In this document: piece after piece, positions 1 to 8,437 of the stretch
Layout of the letters: each line of letters opens with the position of its first letter
How positions within the stretch are numbered: position 1 is the stretch's first letter
Origin: Segatella copri
GTDB lineage: Bacteria; Bacteroidota; Bacteroidia; Bacteroidales; Bacteroidaceae
Length of the DNA stretch: 64,000 bases
Assembly: GCF_019249655.2 (NCBI RefSeq)
Contig: NZ_CP137557.1
Span: 2,637,001 to 2,701,000 of the forward strand
Direction: 5' to 3'
The notes under the pieces: generated by a model
Seen by the model: only the letters and a program-made list of their open reading frames with translations
The model's database searches: none
Told to the model about the DNA's origin: nothing
Position numbers and translations under genes: made by a program

Positions 1-559
1 ACATGCAGGTGGTCTGGAAGGAATCCGTCCACACCAGGGTCTTGATGCCGCCCTTGCGCGTATAGAGCCAGATGAGCATCACCATCACGGGCACAGTAAG
101 CCAGAACGGAACGCCCACCCCGTCGAGCACGAAGCGCTGAAGCAGGATGCAGACCACGAAGAATCTCACCGCTGCACCCGTCATCTTCGACAAGAGAAAG
201 AACGAGGCTCCCGTCTTGTACGACCTTTCGCCCAACCGCTGCTGCAGATAGCTGTAGATGGTGGTGAGTTTATACCTGTAGTAGATGGGCAGCAGGAGGA
301 ACCCCACGAGGAAATAGCCTACGATGAAGCCGAGGCACATCTGCAGATAGGTCATATCAGTCTTCATCACCATGCCGGGCACGCTGACGAAGGTGATGCC
401 CGAGATGGAGGCTCCCACCATTCCGAAGGCTACCATATACCAGGGCGAACGCCTGTTCGCCCTATAAAATGTTTCGTTGCTGCTGGCTCTCCTTGCTGTG
501 AGGTGACTGAACACCAGGAGCACGCAGAAGTAAGCCAGAATTGTGACAATGATAATCAT
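1..559 (-). CDS. Sodium:solute symporter, SSS family (3' part cut by window edge)
   Basis: Reads leftward off the window, so only the N-terminal ~186 residues are visible. The protein begins MIIIVTILAYFCVLLVFSHL, a first membrane helix. Further on it has WYMVAFGMVGASISGITFVS, the glycine-rich helix typical of solute:sodium symporters, and a YYRYKLTTIYSYLQQRLG segment that matches the conserved loop after the third helix. Several hydrophobic helices follow. The family couples uptake of sugars, sialic acid, amino acids or similar solutes to Na+ influx across the inner membrane. The substrate cannot be told from this fragment. The start ATG lies about 30 bases downstream of a good Bacteroidetes promoter. 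Confidence 0.85.
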   Translation of the reverse strand, partial: MIIIVTILAYFCVLLVFSHLTARRASSNETFYRANRRSPWYMVAFGMVGASISGITFVSVPGMVMKTDMTYLQMCLGFIVGYFLVGFLLLPIYYRYKLTTIYSYLQQRLGERSYKTGASFFLLSKMTGAAVRFFVVCILLQRFVLDGVGVPFWLTVPVMVMLIWLYTRKGGIKTLVWTDSFQTTCM

Positions 560-588
560 TTTCTTCTCTTATATCTTAAATTCCGCTA

Positions 589-619
589 CAAAGGTACTGC
601 ATTTTAGGCAAATAACAAA
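589..619 (-). promoter_or_regulatory. Promoter of the symporter gene
   Basis: On the minus strand a TACCTTTG -7 box (589-596) lies 19 bases from a TTTG -33 box (616-619), the Bacteroidetes sigma-ABfr layout. It points at the symporter start at 559. Confidence 0.6.
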
Positions 620-710
620 ATTTTTCGGCCTACTTAACAAAGATATAACATAAAAGCGAAGAAAGTGAAGAGTGAAAAACGAAGAGTGAAGAATGGAGAA
701 GACCAGAGGG

Positions 711-752
711 TATAAAAACAGAAAACCTCCGAGAATCACTTCTCAGAGGTTT
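711..752 (-). terminator. Rho-independent terminator of the tRNA-Asp cluster
   Basis: On the minus strand, AAACCTCTGAGA pairs imperfectly with TTCTCGGAGGTTT and a T-rich tract follows. It sits directly downstream of the last tRNA-Asp gene (756-829). Confidence 0.6.
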
Positions 753-755
753 CAG

Positions 756-829
756 CGGTGCGTACGAGACTCGAACTCGTGACCTCCTGCGTGACAGGCA
801 GGCATTCTAACCAACTGAACTAACGCACC
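756..829 (-). tRNA. tRNA-Asp(GTC), copy 4 in transcription order
   Basis: 74-nt cloverleaf with acceptor stem GGTGCGT/ACGCACC, discriminator G, D arm GTTCAGTTGGTTAGAA, anticodon loop centred on GTC and T-loop TTCGAGT. CCA is not encoded. The gene body is identical to the three other copies upstream. Confidence 0.95.
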
Positions 830-866
830 AGATTTTCATTATGGAGGAGTCAAATTAAAAAGTTGG

Positions 867-940
867 CGGTGCGTACGAGACTCGAACTCGTGACCTCCTG
901 CGTGACAGGCAGGCATTCTAACCAACTGAACTAACGCACC
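867..940 (-). tRNA. tRNA-Asp(GTC), copy 3
   Basis: Same 74-nt sequence as the neighbouring copies: acceptor GGTGCGT/ACGCACC, anticodon GTC, discriminator G, no encoded CCA. It is separated from the next copy by ~36 unrelated bases. Confidence 0.95.
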
Positions 941-976
941 AAACTATTTAAACTTGATGTTTCGTTTCTTGACCAG

Positions 977-1050
977 CGGTGCGTACGAGACTCGAACTCG
1001 TGACCTCCTGCGTGACAGGCAGGCATTCTAACCAACTGAACTAACGCACC
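977..1050 (-). tRNA. tRNA-Asp(GTC), copy 2
   Basis: Identical 74-nt tRNA-Asp body with anticodon GTC. Only the spacers between copies differ. Confidence 0.95.
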
Positions 1051-1091
1051 AGTCATAAAACGATATGTTGCGAATTTGAAAATGTCCTCAG

Positions 1092-1165
1092 CGGTGCGTA
1101 CGAGACTCGAACTCGTGACCTCCTGCGTGACAGGCAGGCATTCTAACCAACTGAACTAACGCACC
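1092..1165 (-). tRNA. tRNA-Asp(GTC), copy 1 (promoter-proximal)
   Basis: First of four identical tRNA-Asp genes on the minus strand. It lies ~50 bases downstream of a strong promoter at 1217-1248 and is probably the head of a four-tRNA transcript that ends at the terminator at 711-752. Confidence 0.95.
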
Positions 1166-1216
1166 AAATTAAGTTTATTTCTTAATTGCTTATGGAGCAT
1201 TTCTCATTTGCGAGTG

Positions 1217-1248
1217 CAAAGGTACTACATTTTTTTGATTCCACCAAA
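1217..1248 (-). promoter_or_regulatory. Promoter of the tRNA-Asp cluster
   Basis: Minus-strand TACCTTTG -7 box (1217-1224) with a TTTG -33 box (1245-1248), spacing 20. The -7 region TAGTACCTTTGCACTCGCAA is the same as that in front of the Lys/Arg tRNA cluster (8061-8080). Confidence 0.7.
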
Positions 1249-1264
1249 TTTTTCGAGAAGATTT

Positions 1265-1771
1265 TTATAAAAAAGTTTGTAAAAAATAGGCATCATCATA
1301 TCCATCGCTGCTTCTGAGCCATCCTTTGAGCAGTTTATCTCCCTGAAAGCCAAAAGATTTCAGCAGTTTTACAGTCTTTTCATTGCGAACGCCCACAATG
1401 GCATAAATTTGATGCAGATGGAGCAAATTTGTGGCATACTGCAAGAGATGAGTCAAGGCAAGTCGGGCGAAGCCTTGCCCCTGATACTCTTTTTTTACCA
1501 CGATTCCTACTTCTGCACGCTGATGGCGTGGGTCGAAATTCATCAGGTCGATGATGCCTACCCTCTCACGGGCTTCATTTTCAATGATGAATCTCACCTG
1601 CTTGTCGGCATAAATGTCGGCAGAGGCCGTGGCGATGTAGTCCAGGAGCATCTGTCGGGAGTAAGGAACGTTGGTGCTTCCCACCTCCCATAGGCTCTCA
1701 TCGTTCTCCATCTCGTAGAGAAAATCCAAATCTTCGGGCTCCAGAGCCCTTAAAAATATCTTCTTTTCCAT
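1265..1771 (-). CDS. GNAT-family N-acetyltransferase (RimJ/RimL-like)
   Basis: About 168 residues beginning MEKKIFLRALEPEDLDFLY, typical of the acetyltransferase_3 group that acetylates ribosomal proteins or small amines. The acetyl-CoA binding segment is VKKEYQGQGFARLALTHLLQ (Q/RxxGxG/A-type pyrophosphate loop). NEKTVKLLKSFGFQ near the C-terminus is the conserved last helix-strand. An upstream ATG at 1810 in the same frame would add 13 residues. I prefer 1771 because GAGGAAAAA precedes it and the family N-terminus starts there. It is a lone gene between the tRNA-Asp cluster and a glycosyltransferase. The substrate is unknown. Confidence 0.8.
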   Translation of the reverse strand: MEKKIFLRALEPEDLDFLYEMENDESLWEVGSTNVPYSRQMLLDYIATASADIYADKQVRFIIENEARERVGIIDLMNFDPRHQRAEVGIVVKKEYQGQGFARLALTHLLQYATNLLHLHQIYAIVGVRNEKTVKLLKSFGFQGDKLLKGWLRSSDGYDDAYFLQTFL

Positions 1772-1826
1772 TTTTTCCTCGTAATTTTCGTATTGATATG
1801 AATGTTTCAAGCTTACGAGCTAAAGC

Positions 1827-1872
1827 TCTATATATAATATAATGTACGCGCGTACATTATATTATATATAGA
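1827..1872. repeat. 46-bp perfect palindrome, AT-rich with GTACGCGCGTAC core
   Basis: Both halves are exact reverse complements (half-site TCTATATATAATATAATG followed by TACGC). It begins 9 bases past the stop codon of the glycosyltransferase gene (1881). There is no run of T outside the stem, so it could be a terminator without a tail, a protein-binding site, or an RNA-stability hairpin. Confidence 0.85.
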
Positions 1873-1880
1873 TACGGCTC

Positions 1881-3149
1881 CTACCCCAGAATTTCTCTAT
1901 CCGTGATGATCTTTCCGATTTCCTTGCTATAAGTGCCCAGAGTTACATTCACATTCACATTCATATCCGATAAACGGCTCATGCGCTTCAACATGTCGGC
2001 ATAGCTCATGCTGTCGGCATCCAGCACCAGAACATTGTCGTTCTTCTCGTTCCATGTCACCTCGCTTCTACCCTCCCATAAAACGGGAACCAAGTATTCG
2101 GAATCATGAAATTCGGCATCCAATCCCAGTCTTCGGGCTATTTCGCGGCAGGCATCCTGCATCTCCTGGCTACCCACGACCACATAGTGCTGGGCACCCT
2201 CGGCACTCGGCGCAAAGAAACCCAGACTCTTGCGCATCCTTTCGCTCAGCATACCCACCAGCGCCATCAGCGCCTTGGCATAGATGGCAGTCTTGATAGG
2301 CAGACTCAGCAGGAACGTCATGCCCGAATAGTGCTTACGGAAGAAGATGAGCATCGCCTCGTAGAACACATGCACATAGCGGAAACTCGACTTCTGCGTG
2401 CTCTCGCCCTTATAATGCAGGATATCTACCGGCAGATAATAATTATGATAGCCGCCCTTGAGCACACGATAAGACAGGTCGATGTCCTCTCCATACATGA
2501 AGAAATCCTCGTCGAGCAAGCCCACCTCATCCAGAGCCTTGCGGCGCAGCATGCAGTAGGCGCCGCTCACCACCTCAATCTGGCAGGGTTCATCCCAAGG
2601 CAGATAGCCCATGTAGTATTTACCGAAAAGACGGTGGTGAGGCCATCGGTTGCAGAAGCCCAGCATCTTGAAGAACGATACCATCGGCGTAGGCAATCCC
2701 CTTCGGCTCTCCATGGCACGCCTTCCCTGTGCCCCGAGCATCCTCACGCCCACGGCACCCGCATCCTCATGGGCATCCATGAAGTCTACACTCGCCTTCA
2801 GTGCATCCTCTCCCACGATGGTATCCGGATTAAGCAGCAGCACATACTCACCCTTGCTCTGTCGGATGGCGATGTTGTTGGCACGGGCAAAGCCCAGATT
2901 GTGGGCACTGCGAACGAAGCGAACCATCGGATACAGCATCTGAGGATAGCGCTTTTCCAGATAATTCACCGAACCATCTGCCGAATGATTATCCACCACG
3001 ATGATTTCCGCCACATCCTCATTTACAGAAGAATCAGAAGAAGAAGCCTTCTTCATCTCCTCAAAAGCACGGAGCACAGAGCTGATACATTGGTCCAGAT
3101 AATACTTCACATTGTAATTTACAATAATAACCGAGAGTTTCAATGCCAT
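1881..3149 (-). CDS. Glycosyltransferase family 2
   Basis: 422 residues, inner-membrane-associated sugar transferase. The GT-A start is KLSVIIVNYNVKYYLDQCI. EIIVVDNHSADGS and LLLNPDTIVGEDAL carry the nucleotide-sugar and DxD-like motifs, and DEDFFMYGEDIDLSYR is the acceptor/catalytic ED motif of rhamnosyl-type GT2 enzymes. A hydrophobic stretch lies near residues 285-300. After it comes a ~110-residue C-terminal extension ending in DMNVNVNVTLGTYSKEIGKI, of no function I recognise. Its stop codon is close to a 46-bp palindrome, and it is preceded by a small membrane-protein gene and recR on the same strand. Likely role: a cell-surface polysaccharide. Donor and acceptor are unknown. Confidence 0.85.
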   Translation of the reverse strand: MALKLSVIIVNYNVKYYLDQCISSVLRAFEEMKKASSSDSSVNEDVAEIIVVDNHSADGSVNYLEKRYPQMLYPMVRFVRSAHNLGFARANNIAIRQSKGEYVLLLNPDTIVGEDALKASVDFMDAHEDAGAVGVRMLGAQGRRAMESRRGLPTPMVSFFKMLGFCNRWPHHRLFGKYYMGYLPWDEPCQIEVVSGAYCMLRRKALDEVGLLDEDFFMYGEDIDLSYRVLKGGYHNYYLPVDILHYKGESTQKSSFRYVHVFYEAMLIFFRKHYSGMTFLLSLPIKTAIYAKALMALVGMLSERMRKSLGFFAPSAEGAQHYVVVGSQEMQDACREIARRLGLDAEFHDSEYLVPVLWEGRSEVTWNEKNDNVLVLDADSMSYADMLKRMSRLSDMNVNVNVTLGTYSKEIGKIITDREILG

Positions 3150-3192
3150 CTAAATATTTAGCTATAAATTATAAACTATAAACTATAAACTA

Positions 3193-3630
3193 TCAACTTT
3201 CCTCTCCGCTCGTCTCGTCCGTGCATCTTTCCATAGAAGGATATACGAAGAAGAGGCAGAGCATCAGAATGATAGCCATATAGCCGAAGGCTGGCGCCAT
3301 GGTCTGATAATACATAAAGGTGTTGATGAGCATCGGCAGACAGAGCATGTTGATGCGTGCCGTGCCCCAAACCAGCAGGGCATCACCCTTCTGAGCCACC
3401 AGCTTGCGACGAATCATCTTCAGACTGAAGAGCTTCAGAGCCATCGGAATCACCACGATGGTGAGCAGCTCCATCACTACCATGATGCCAAACATCAGAC
3501 TGGCATCGGCACCCAACTTCTCCATGGGCGTGAGAATCTCTGTCTCGTAAAGTGCTACCAGGAGCAATGACACAATCACCATGAAGAAGAAATTGGTCAT
3601 CAGAATTCGTTGTACTTGCTTGATATTCAT
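3193..3630 (-). CDS. Small integral membrane protein, unknown function
   Basis: 145 residues with four predicted membrane helices (about residues 12-30, 46-66, 90-108 and 112-130) and a charged tail (ERCTDETSGEES). I do not recognise the family. It lies 6 bases downstream of recR and 43 bases upstream of the GT2 gene, all on the minus strand, so recR, this gene and the GT2 gene may form one transcript. An inverted or tandem AT-rich run (TATAAACTATAAACTATAAA) separates it from the next gene. Confidence 0.7.
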   Translation of the reverse strand: MNIKQVQRILMTNFFFMVIVSLLLVALYETEILTPMEKLGADASLMFGIMVVMELLTIVVIPMALKLFSLKMIRRKLVAQKGDALLVWGTARINMLCLPMLINTFMYYQTMAPAFGYMAIILMLCLFFVYPSMERCTDETSGEES

Positions 3631-3636
3631 TATTTT

Positions 3637-4248
3637 CTATTGATTAAAAGGTGTTCTATTCAGAATACTTCTACCCAGCGTCACCTCGTCGGTATACTCC
3701 AACTCGTCGCCCACCGAGATGCCTCGGGCGATGACGGAGAGCTTCACGGGATAGTCGGCAAGCTTGCGAGAAAGGTAGAAATTGGTGGTGTCACCCTCCA
3801 TCGTACTGCTCAGGGCGAGAATCACCTCCTTCACCCCGCCCGCAGCCACGCGGTTCACCAGCGAATCTATCTCCAGGTCGGCAGGGCCGATGCCATCCAT
3901 CGGCGAAATGATGCCGCCCAAAACATGATAGAGACCGTGAAACTGCTGCGTGTTCTCCACAGCCAGCACATCCTGCACGTTCTCTACCACACAGATAGTA
4001 GCGGCATCGCGACTATGGTCCGAACATATCGGGCACACATCGGTGTCGCTGATGTTATGACACACCCTACAATACTTCACCTCCCGCTTCATCTTCGAGA
4101 CGGCATTCACAAACTGATCTACATCATTGTCGCCCTGACGGAGCATAAAAAGTACAAGGCGCAAAGCAGTTTTGCGCCCAATACCAGGCAGTTTGGCAAA
4201 CTCGCCCACCGCCTTTTCCAACAATGCAGAAGAATATTGCTGCACCAT
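3637..4248 (-). CDS. recR: Recombination mediator protein RecR
   Basis: 203 residues, the usual RecR length. It has an N-terminal helix-hairpin-helix ([20 protein letters not shown]), then a four-cysteine zinc finger [16 protein letters not shown] (about residues 60-75). The Toprim domain follows, with [14 protein letters not shown] and a C-terminal [20 protein letters not shown]. With RecO and RecF it loads RecA at single-strand gaps. It is first in a leftward cluster. The MITE-like element 4276-4558 occupies the space upstream of its start. Confidence 0.95.
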   Translation of the reverse strand: MVQQYSSALLEKAVGEFAKLPGIGRKTALRLVLFMLRQGDNDVDQFVNAVSKMKREVKYCRVCHNISDTDVCPICSDHSRDAATICVVENVQDVLAVENTQQFHGLYHVLGGIISPMDGIGPADLEIDSLVNRVAAGGVKEVILALSSTMEGDTTNFYLSRKLADYPVKLSVIARGISVGDELEYTDEVTLGRSILNRTPFNQ

Positions 4249-4275
4249 ATTTTCTTTCTAAATTCTTTTTTTATT

Positions 4276-4558
4276 CAAGTATCGCAAGTAACCTCCGGTC
4301 CCCGAAGGGGGCCAACTTTCAATAACCGCTGGTGGAATGACCGAAGGTCATGGAACCTGCGGACAACCAATAGTAGGGAGAAAGCGTCCCCAAAGGGGGC
4401 GAACCACATCCAGTCTTGCCCCCTGTTCGCCCCCTTCGGGGACGATAAGAGAGTATCTGTGACTATCCGCAGGTTCCATTCCCTTCGGTCATTCCACCCG
4501 CGGTTATTCACATTCGCCCCCTTCGGGGACGGGGTAGAATGCTACTTGCGAAACTTCA
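4276..4558. repeat. MITE-like dyad element, copy A
   Basis: 283 bp bounded by short terminal inverted repeats, AAGTATCGCAAGTA at the left end and TACTTGCGAAACTT at the right end. The interior is itself an imperfect palindrome of GTCCCCGAAGGGGGC modules and GGTGGAATGACCGAAGG / CCTTCGGTCATTCCACC arms. An inverted, nearly identical copy lies at 44459-44738. There is no coding potential beyond short chance ORFs. It fills the whole gap between recR and the cstA-like gene. Confidence 0.85.
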
Positions 4559-4560
4559 GT

Positions 4561-6099
4561 TTATCTTAAATTGTTATTAATATATTTCCGATACCAGGCG
4601 AAGAACCATACCAGTGCCACCACCAGGATGATGACGCTGCCCGTATAGGCCACAGGCTCGCTCAGGGCAAACGCCATAGGCGAAACAAGCAGGAAGGTGG
4701 AGCAAACCACCGTCATGAACAGTGCCGGAACCAGGGTCATCACATAAGGCTTCTTCTGCTGAACCAGGTAAACCGTCAGCGTCCAGAGCGTGAACACCGC
4801 CAGCGTCTGGTTGGCCCAGCCAAAGTACTGCCAGATGACGTTGAAGCCATCAGGATTCTTCATCTGCCAAATCAGAATGCCCATTGTTACGGCAAACAGC
4901 GGAATGCAGACGTAGAGACGGCGACGCATGCTGTGCTGCTCCAGGCCTATCGCCTCGGCAATGATGAGTCGGGCACTTCTCAGCGCAGTATCTCCACTGG
5001 TAATAGGCGCAGCCACCACACCCAGCAGGGCAAGGATGCCGCCGGCAATGCCCAGCCAGCTGGAGCATACTATCTTCACCACGGTAGGCGCATCGAAATG
5101 CTGAACCAGCGTCTTGCCGCCGTCAAACTGAGCGATGAACTGCTGAGCTGCCTCTGCACTCACGCACTCTCTCCAGCCGCCGTAGTAGAAGAAATACATC
5201 GACACCGTGGCCCAGATCAGGGCAACGATGCCCTCGGTAATCATCGCACCATAGAAGATAGGACGGCCCATCTTCTCGTTCTTTATGCATCGCGCCATCA
5301 GCGGACTCTGGGTGGCATGGAAACCACTGATTGCACCGCAGGCGATGGTGATGAAGAGGCATGGGAAGAGCGGACTCTTCTGCATGAACGGCTCCGCACC
5401 CAGCCAAGCCGGATTCTCGTTGAGATTGGCAGAAGCCAGATTGCCCCACAGCTCAGGCAGCTGAGGCCACTTCACAAACAGTCCTATCATCAGCGCAGCC
5501 GCCATGAAGAGCAGCGAGAAGGCGAAGAGAGGATATATCTTGCCGATAATCTTGTCGATAGGCAGCAGCGTGGCGATGATATAGTAGATGAAGATGATGA
5601 TAATCCAGAACATCTGGCCGCCCAGGAACGAATCCGAATGGCAGATGCCATCGAGAATGATGGCCGGACTATATACGAACACCGCACCCACCATCATCAA
5701 CAGCAGCACGGAGAACACCAGCATCACCTTCTTGGTTCTGCCGCCCAGATACTTGCCCACCAGCTCAGGCAGGCCCGCACCCTCGTTGCGGATGCTCAGC
5801 ATGCCGCTCATATAGTCGTGCATGGCACCCGCAAAGATGCATCCGAAGATAATCCACAGATAGGCCACAGGACCATACCACGCACCCATGATGGCACCAA
5901 AGATAGGTCCTGTGCCCGCTATGTTGAGGAACTGAATCATAAAAATCTTCCAACTTGGCAGCACCATGAAGTCGACTCCGTCGGCTTTGGTCACTGCAGG
6001 CGTAGGGCGGTCGTCAGGACCGAACACATGCGCCACAAACTTTCCATAAAGAAGGTAGCCCAAAACGAGGGCCACCAAACTGATGATGAAACTGACCAT
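4561..6099 (-). CDS. cstA: Carbon starvation protein CstA family transporter
   Basis: 512 residues and highly hydrophobic, with more than a dozen membrane segments. The CstA hallmarks are LNIAGTGPIFGAIMGAWYGP (residues ~58-77), GAMHDYMSGMLSIRNEGAGLP (~90-110) and SGFHATQSPLMARCIKNEK (~257-275). It is the shorter form, lacking the C-terminal part of the ~700-residue E. coli protein. CstA proteins import peptides or pyruvate during nutrient limitation. Which substrate applies here is not visible. It is a single gene on the minus strand with a candidate promoter at 6169-6176, and its stop abuts the dyad element. Confidence 0.9.
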   Translation of the reverse strand: MVSFIISLVALVLGYLLYGKFVAHVFGPDDRPTPAVTKADGVDFMVLPSWKIFMIQFLNIAGTGPIFGAIMGAWYGPVAYLWIIFGCIFAGAMHDYMSGMLSIRNEGAGLPELVGKYLGGRTKKVMLVFSVLLLMMVGAVFVYSPAIILDGICHSDSFLGGQMFWIIIIFIYYIIATLLPIDKIIGKIYPLFAFSLLFMAAALMIGLFVKWPQLPELWGNLASANLNENPAWLGAEPFMQKSPLFPCLFITIACGAISGFHATQSPLMARCIKNEKMGRPIFYGAMITEGIVALIWATVSMYFFYYGGWRECVSAEAAQQFIAQFDGGKTLVQHFDAPTVVKIVCSSWLGIAGGILALLGVVAAPITSGDTALRSARLIIAEAIGLEQHSMRRRLYVCIPLFAVTMGILIWQMKNPDGFNVIWQYFGWANQTLAVFTLWTLTVYLVQQKKPYVMTLVPALFMTVVCSTFLLVSPMAFALSEPVAYTGSVIILVVALVWFFAWYRKYINNNLR

Positions 6100-6168
6100 T
6101 TTTCTTTTATTGTTTTAAAATTCACTCTCTTTTCAGACAAATCGCACTTTTTCGTACGAATTCCACCG

Positions 6169-6176
6169 CAAAATTA
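6169..6176 (-). promoter_or_regulatory. Candidate -7 box for the cstA-like gene
   Basis: TAATTTTG on the minus strand, ~70 bases upstream of the start at 6099. No clear TTTG -33 box lies at the usual distance, so it is weaker than its divergent neighbour at 6186-6216. Confidence 0.35.
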
Positions 6177-6185
6177 CAATTTTTA

Positions 6186-6216
6186 TTTGAATTACGAAAA
6201 AATATCCGTATCTTTG
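6186..6216 (+). promoter_or_regulatory. Promoter of the GHL10 gene
   Basis: TTTG (6186-6189), 19 bases, TATCTTTG (6209-6216): a textbook Bacteroidetes promoter. The start codon follows at 6235, implying a leader of only about a dozen bases. Confidence 0.75.
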
Positions 6217-6234
6217 TTGCCAAATTGAAATGAT

Positions 6235-8025
6235 ATGAAGAAATTATCTCTTTTTTTGCTCCTTTTAGGGGCAATTTTACCAAATAAGCAGGCTGCGGCA
6301 GGCATATCCGGGCAGGCTGCAACCCAAGACTGCCTGGCAGCAACCCCCGCCAGCCATGCCGAACAGGCGGGCAGCATCCTCGTAAGCCAGCAGGCTCCCA
6401 AGCACGAGGTGCGCGCCGTATGGCTCACCACCATCGGCGGCAGAGACTGGCCCCACTCCTACGCCCAGTCGCCCATCTCGGCACGAAAGCAGCAGCAGGA
6501 ACTCTGCCAGATACTCGACCGCCTGCAGCAGGCTAAGATCAACACCGTGCTGCTGCAGACCCGCGTGCGCGGCACCATGATCTACCCGTCCGCCCTGGAA
6601 CCATGGGACGGATGCATCTCCGGATTCCCCGGCAAATCGCCAGGCTACGACGCCCTGCAGTTTGCCATCGACGAATGCCACAAGCGAGGCATGGAACTCC
6701 ACGCCTGGGTGGTAACCATACCCGTGGGCAAATGGGATGCACTGGGATGCAGGAACCTGCGACGCAAGTTCCCGAAACTCATCCGGAAGATAGGCGCCGA
6801 CGGATACATGAACCCCGAAGACAGCCGCACGGGCAACTATCTGGCACAGATATGCAGCGAGATAACCCGACGATACGACATCGACGGCATCCATCTCGAC
6901 TACATCCGATACCCCGAAAACTGGAACCTGAAGGTGAGCCGCCAGCAGGGCAGAAACTACATCACCAGCATAGCCCGGAAGATAAGCCATGCCGTGAAGA
7001 GCCTGAAGCCATGGGTAAAGATGAGCTGCTCGCCCGTGGGCAAGTACGACGACCTGACCCGCTACCCAAGCTACGGATGGAATGCCAACACCAAGGTATG
7101 CCAGGATGCACAGGGATGGCTGCGCGAGGGACTGATGGACGCACTCTTCCCGATGATGTACTTCCGCAACGAGCACTTCTACCCCTTCGCCATCGACTGG
7201 CAGGAGCAGAGCCACGGCAAGATAGTGGTTCCCGGACTCGGCATCTACTTCCTCGACCCGAAAGAGGGGAAATGGAACATCAACGACGTGATACCCGAGA
7301 TGCACCTCACCCGAAACCTGGGCATGGGCTACTGCTTCTTCAGGAATCAGTTTCTGCTCAACAACCAGCAGGGCATCCTCGACTTCACCCGGCGCTTCAA
7401 CGAATATCCGTCGCTGGTGCCGCCGATGACCTGGGCAAGCACCCAGAAGCCCAAGCAGCCCAAGGCACTCGACATCAAGTGGCGCAACGGCTACATGGAG
7501 CTGTCGTGGCAGAACGAAGCCAGCTACACCGACGGATCGGCCATCTCTACGCCCTATATATATAATAATGTATATGCAAGCCGCACCTATCCGGTGGACG
7601 TGAGCGATGCGCGCAACCTGATTTCGGCACGCCGTCTGGGCAACATGCTCCTGCTGAAACCCGAAGAATGCGAACAGCCGCTCTATTTTGCCGTAACCTC
7701 GATGGACGGATATGGCACCGAGAGCCTCGCCACACAGGAGAAAGCGGCTGATGTGCTCCTGCACAGGCATGCCGAAGGCTCCGCCCGAATGCTCTATTGC
7801 GACGGAATGCAAGTGCATCTACCCGAAATCACAAAAAATCTCGATACACGGGTATTCCTGGTAGAAACCCTGCAAGGCAGCACCATCTATAGAGCTACAA
7901 GCGAAGGCAATTATATCAATATCAAGCCGTTATCCCCGGGCGCATATCGCATCTACAGCGTCAACAAGCGGGGCATCCGCCATGCACTGGGAACCTTCTT
8001 CAAGAAAAAATTCAAAGAAAATTGA
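6235..8025 (+). CDS. Secreted family-10-like glycosyl hydrolase (GHL10, former DUF187)
   Basis: 596 residues. It has a signal peptide (MKKLSLFLLLLGAILPNKQAAA), then a low-conservation segment, then the GHL10 barrel from EVRAVWLTTIGGRDWPHSYA. Barrel features include INTVLLQTRVRGTMIYPSAL, a KRGMELHAWVVTIPVGKWD segment and RRYDIDGIHLDYIRYPENW with acidic residues on the strand end. A C-terminal Ig/FnIII-like region follows. It is predicted to be periplasmic or surface-exposed and to act on glycans or peptidoglycan-linked sugars; biochemical activity in this family is poorly known. A paralogue is encoded at 58658-60169. The gene is monocistronic with its own promoter and is followed by the Lys/Arg tRNA cluster. 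Confidence 0.85.
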   Translation: MKKLSLFLLLLGAILPNKQAAAGISGQAATQDCLAATPASHAEQAGSILVSQQAPKHEVRAVWLTTIGGRDWPHSYAQSPISARKQQQELCQILDRLQQAKINTVLLQTRVRGTMIYPSALEPWDGCISGFPGKSPGYDALQFAIDECHKRGMELHAWVVTIPVGKWDALGCRNLRRKFPKLIRKIGADGYMNPEDSRTGNYLAQICSEITRRYDIDGIHLDYIRYPENWNLKVSRQQGRNYITSIARKISHAVKSLKPWVKMSCSPVGKYDDLTRYPSYGWNANTKVCQDAQGWLREGLMDALFPMMYFRNEHFYPFAIDWQEQSHGKIVVPGLGIYFLDPKEGKWNINDVIPEMHLTRNLGMGYCFFRNQFLLNNQQGILDFTRRFNEYPSLVPPMTWASTQKPKQPKALDIKWRNGYMELSWQNEASYTDGSAISTPYIYNNVYASRTYPVDVSDARNLISARRLGNMLLLKPEECEQPLYFAVTSMDGYGTESLATQEKAADVLLHRHAEGSARMLYCDGMQVHLPEITKNLDTRVFLVETLQGSTIYRATSEGNYINIKPLSPGAYRIYSVNKRGIRHALGTFFKKKFKEN

Positions 8026-8043
8026 AAATTTTCGGCGAAAAAT

Positions 8044-8074
8044 TTTGTGGATTCAAAAATTTGTAGTACCTTTG
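8044..8074 (+). promoter_or_regulatory. Promoter of the Lys/Arg tRNA cluster
   Basis: TTTG (8044-8047), 19 bases, TACCTTTG (8067-8074), 36 bases upstream of the first tRNA. The -7 region matches that of the tRNA-Asp cluster. Confidence 0.75.
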
Positions 8075-8109
8075 CACTCGCAATTCAGAAATGAGGCTAT
8101 CAAGAAGAT

Positions 8110-8182
8110 GCACCCTTAGCTCAGTTGGTAGAGCAACTGACTCTTAATCAGTGGGTCTAGGGTTCGAATCCCTAAGGGTGTA
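8110..8182 (+). tRNA. tRNA-Lys(CTT), copy 1
   Basis: 73-nt cloverleaf: acceptor GCACCCT/AGGGTGT (first pair G-U), D stem GCTC/GAGC, anticodon stem ACTGA/TCAGT with loop CTCTTAA (anticodon CTT), T arm TAGGG/CCCTA, discriminator A. CCA is not encoded. Confidence 0.95.
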
Positions 8183-8208
8183 CAAACTTGATAAAAGCTT
8201 AAAAGAAT

Positions 8209-8282
8209 GGTTCCGTAGCTCAACTGAATAGAGCACTTGACTACGGATCAAGAGGTTCAAGGTTTGAATCCTTGCGGAATCA
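8209..8282 (+). tRNA. tRNA-Arg(ACG), copy 1
   Basis: 74-nt cloverleaf: acceptor GGTTCCG/CGGAATC, anticodon stem CTTGA/TCAAG with loop CTACGGA (anticodon ACG, expected to be edited to ICG), T arm CAAGG/CCTTG, discriminator A. Confidence 0.95.
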
Positions 8283-8326
8283 CTTCTATAAAGCATCGCC
8301 CCTATTCTCTGAAATCAACAAGGTAT

Positions 8327-8400
8327 GGTTCCGTAGCTCAACTGAATAGAGCACTTGACTACGGATCAAGAGGTTCAAGGTTTGAATCCTTGCGGAATCA
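8327..8400 (+). tRNA. tRNA-Arg(ACG), copy 2
   Basis: Identical in sequence to the other three Arg copies. The only place in the cluster where two Arg genes are adjacent. Confidence 0.95.
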
Positions 8401-8437
8401 CACAAGGTTGAACATATTGCGGCAAGAAAAAATTGTT

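Noticed and set aside
2106..3161. 351-codon open frame on the plus strand across the glycosyltransferase gene
   Set aside because: Antisense shadow of a clear GT2 protein; His/Arg-rich composition and no family pattern.
4276..4558. Small protein-coding genes inside the dyad element
   Set aside because: Frames are composed of the palindromic modules and read through on both strands, as expected from symmetry; no coding evidence.
4933..6228. 431-codon plus-strand frame across the cstA-like gene
   Set aside because: Antisense frame with histidine/glutamine-rich, non-protein-like composition; the minus strand has the CstA motifs.
6277..7818. 513-codon minus-strand frame across the GHL10 gene
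   Set aside because: Shadow of a gene with signal peptide, promoter and family motifs on the plus strand.
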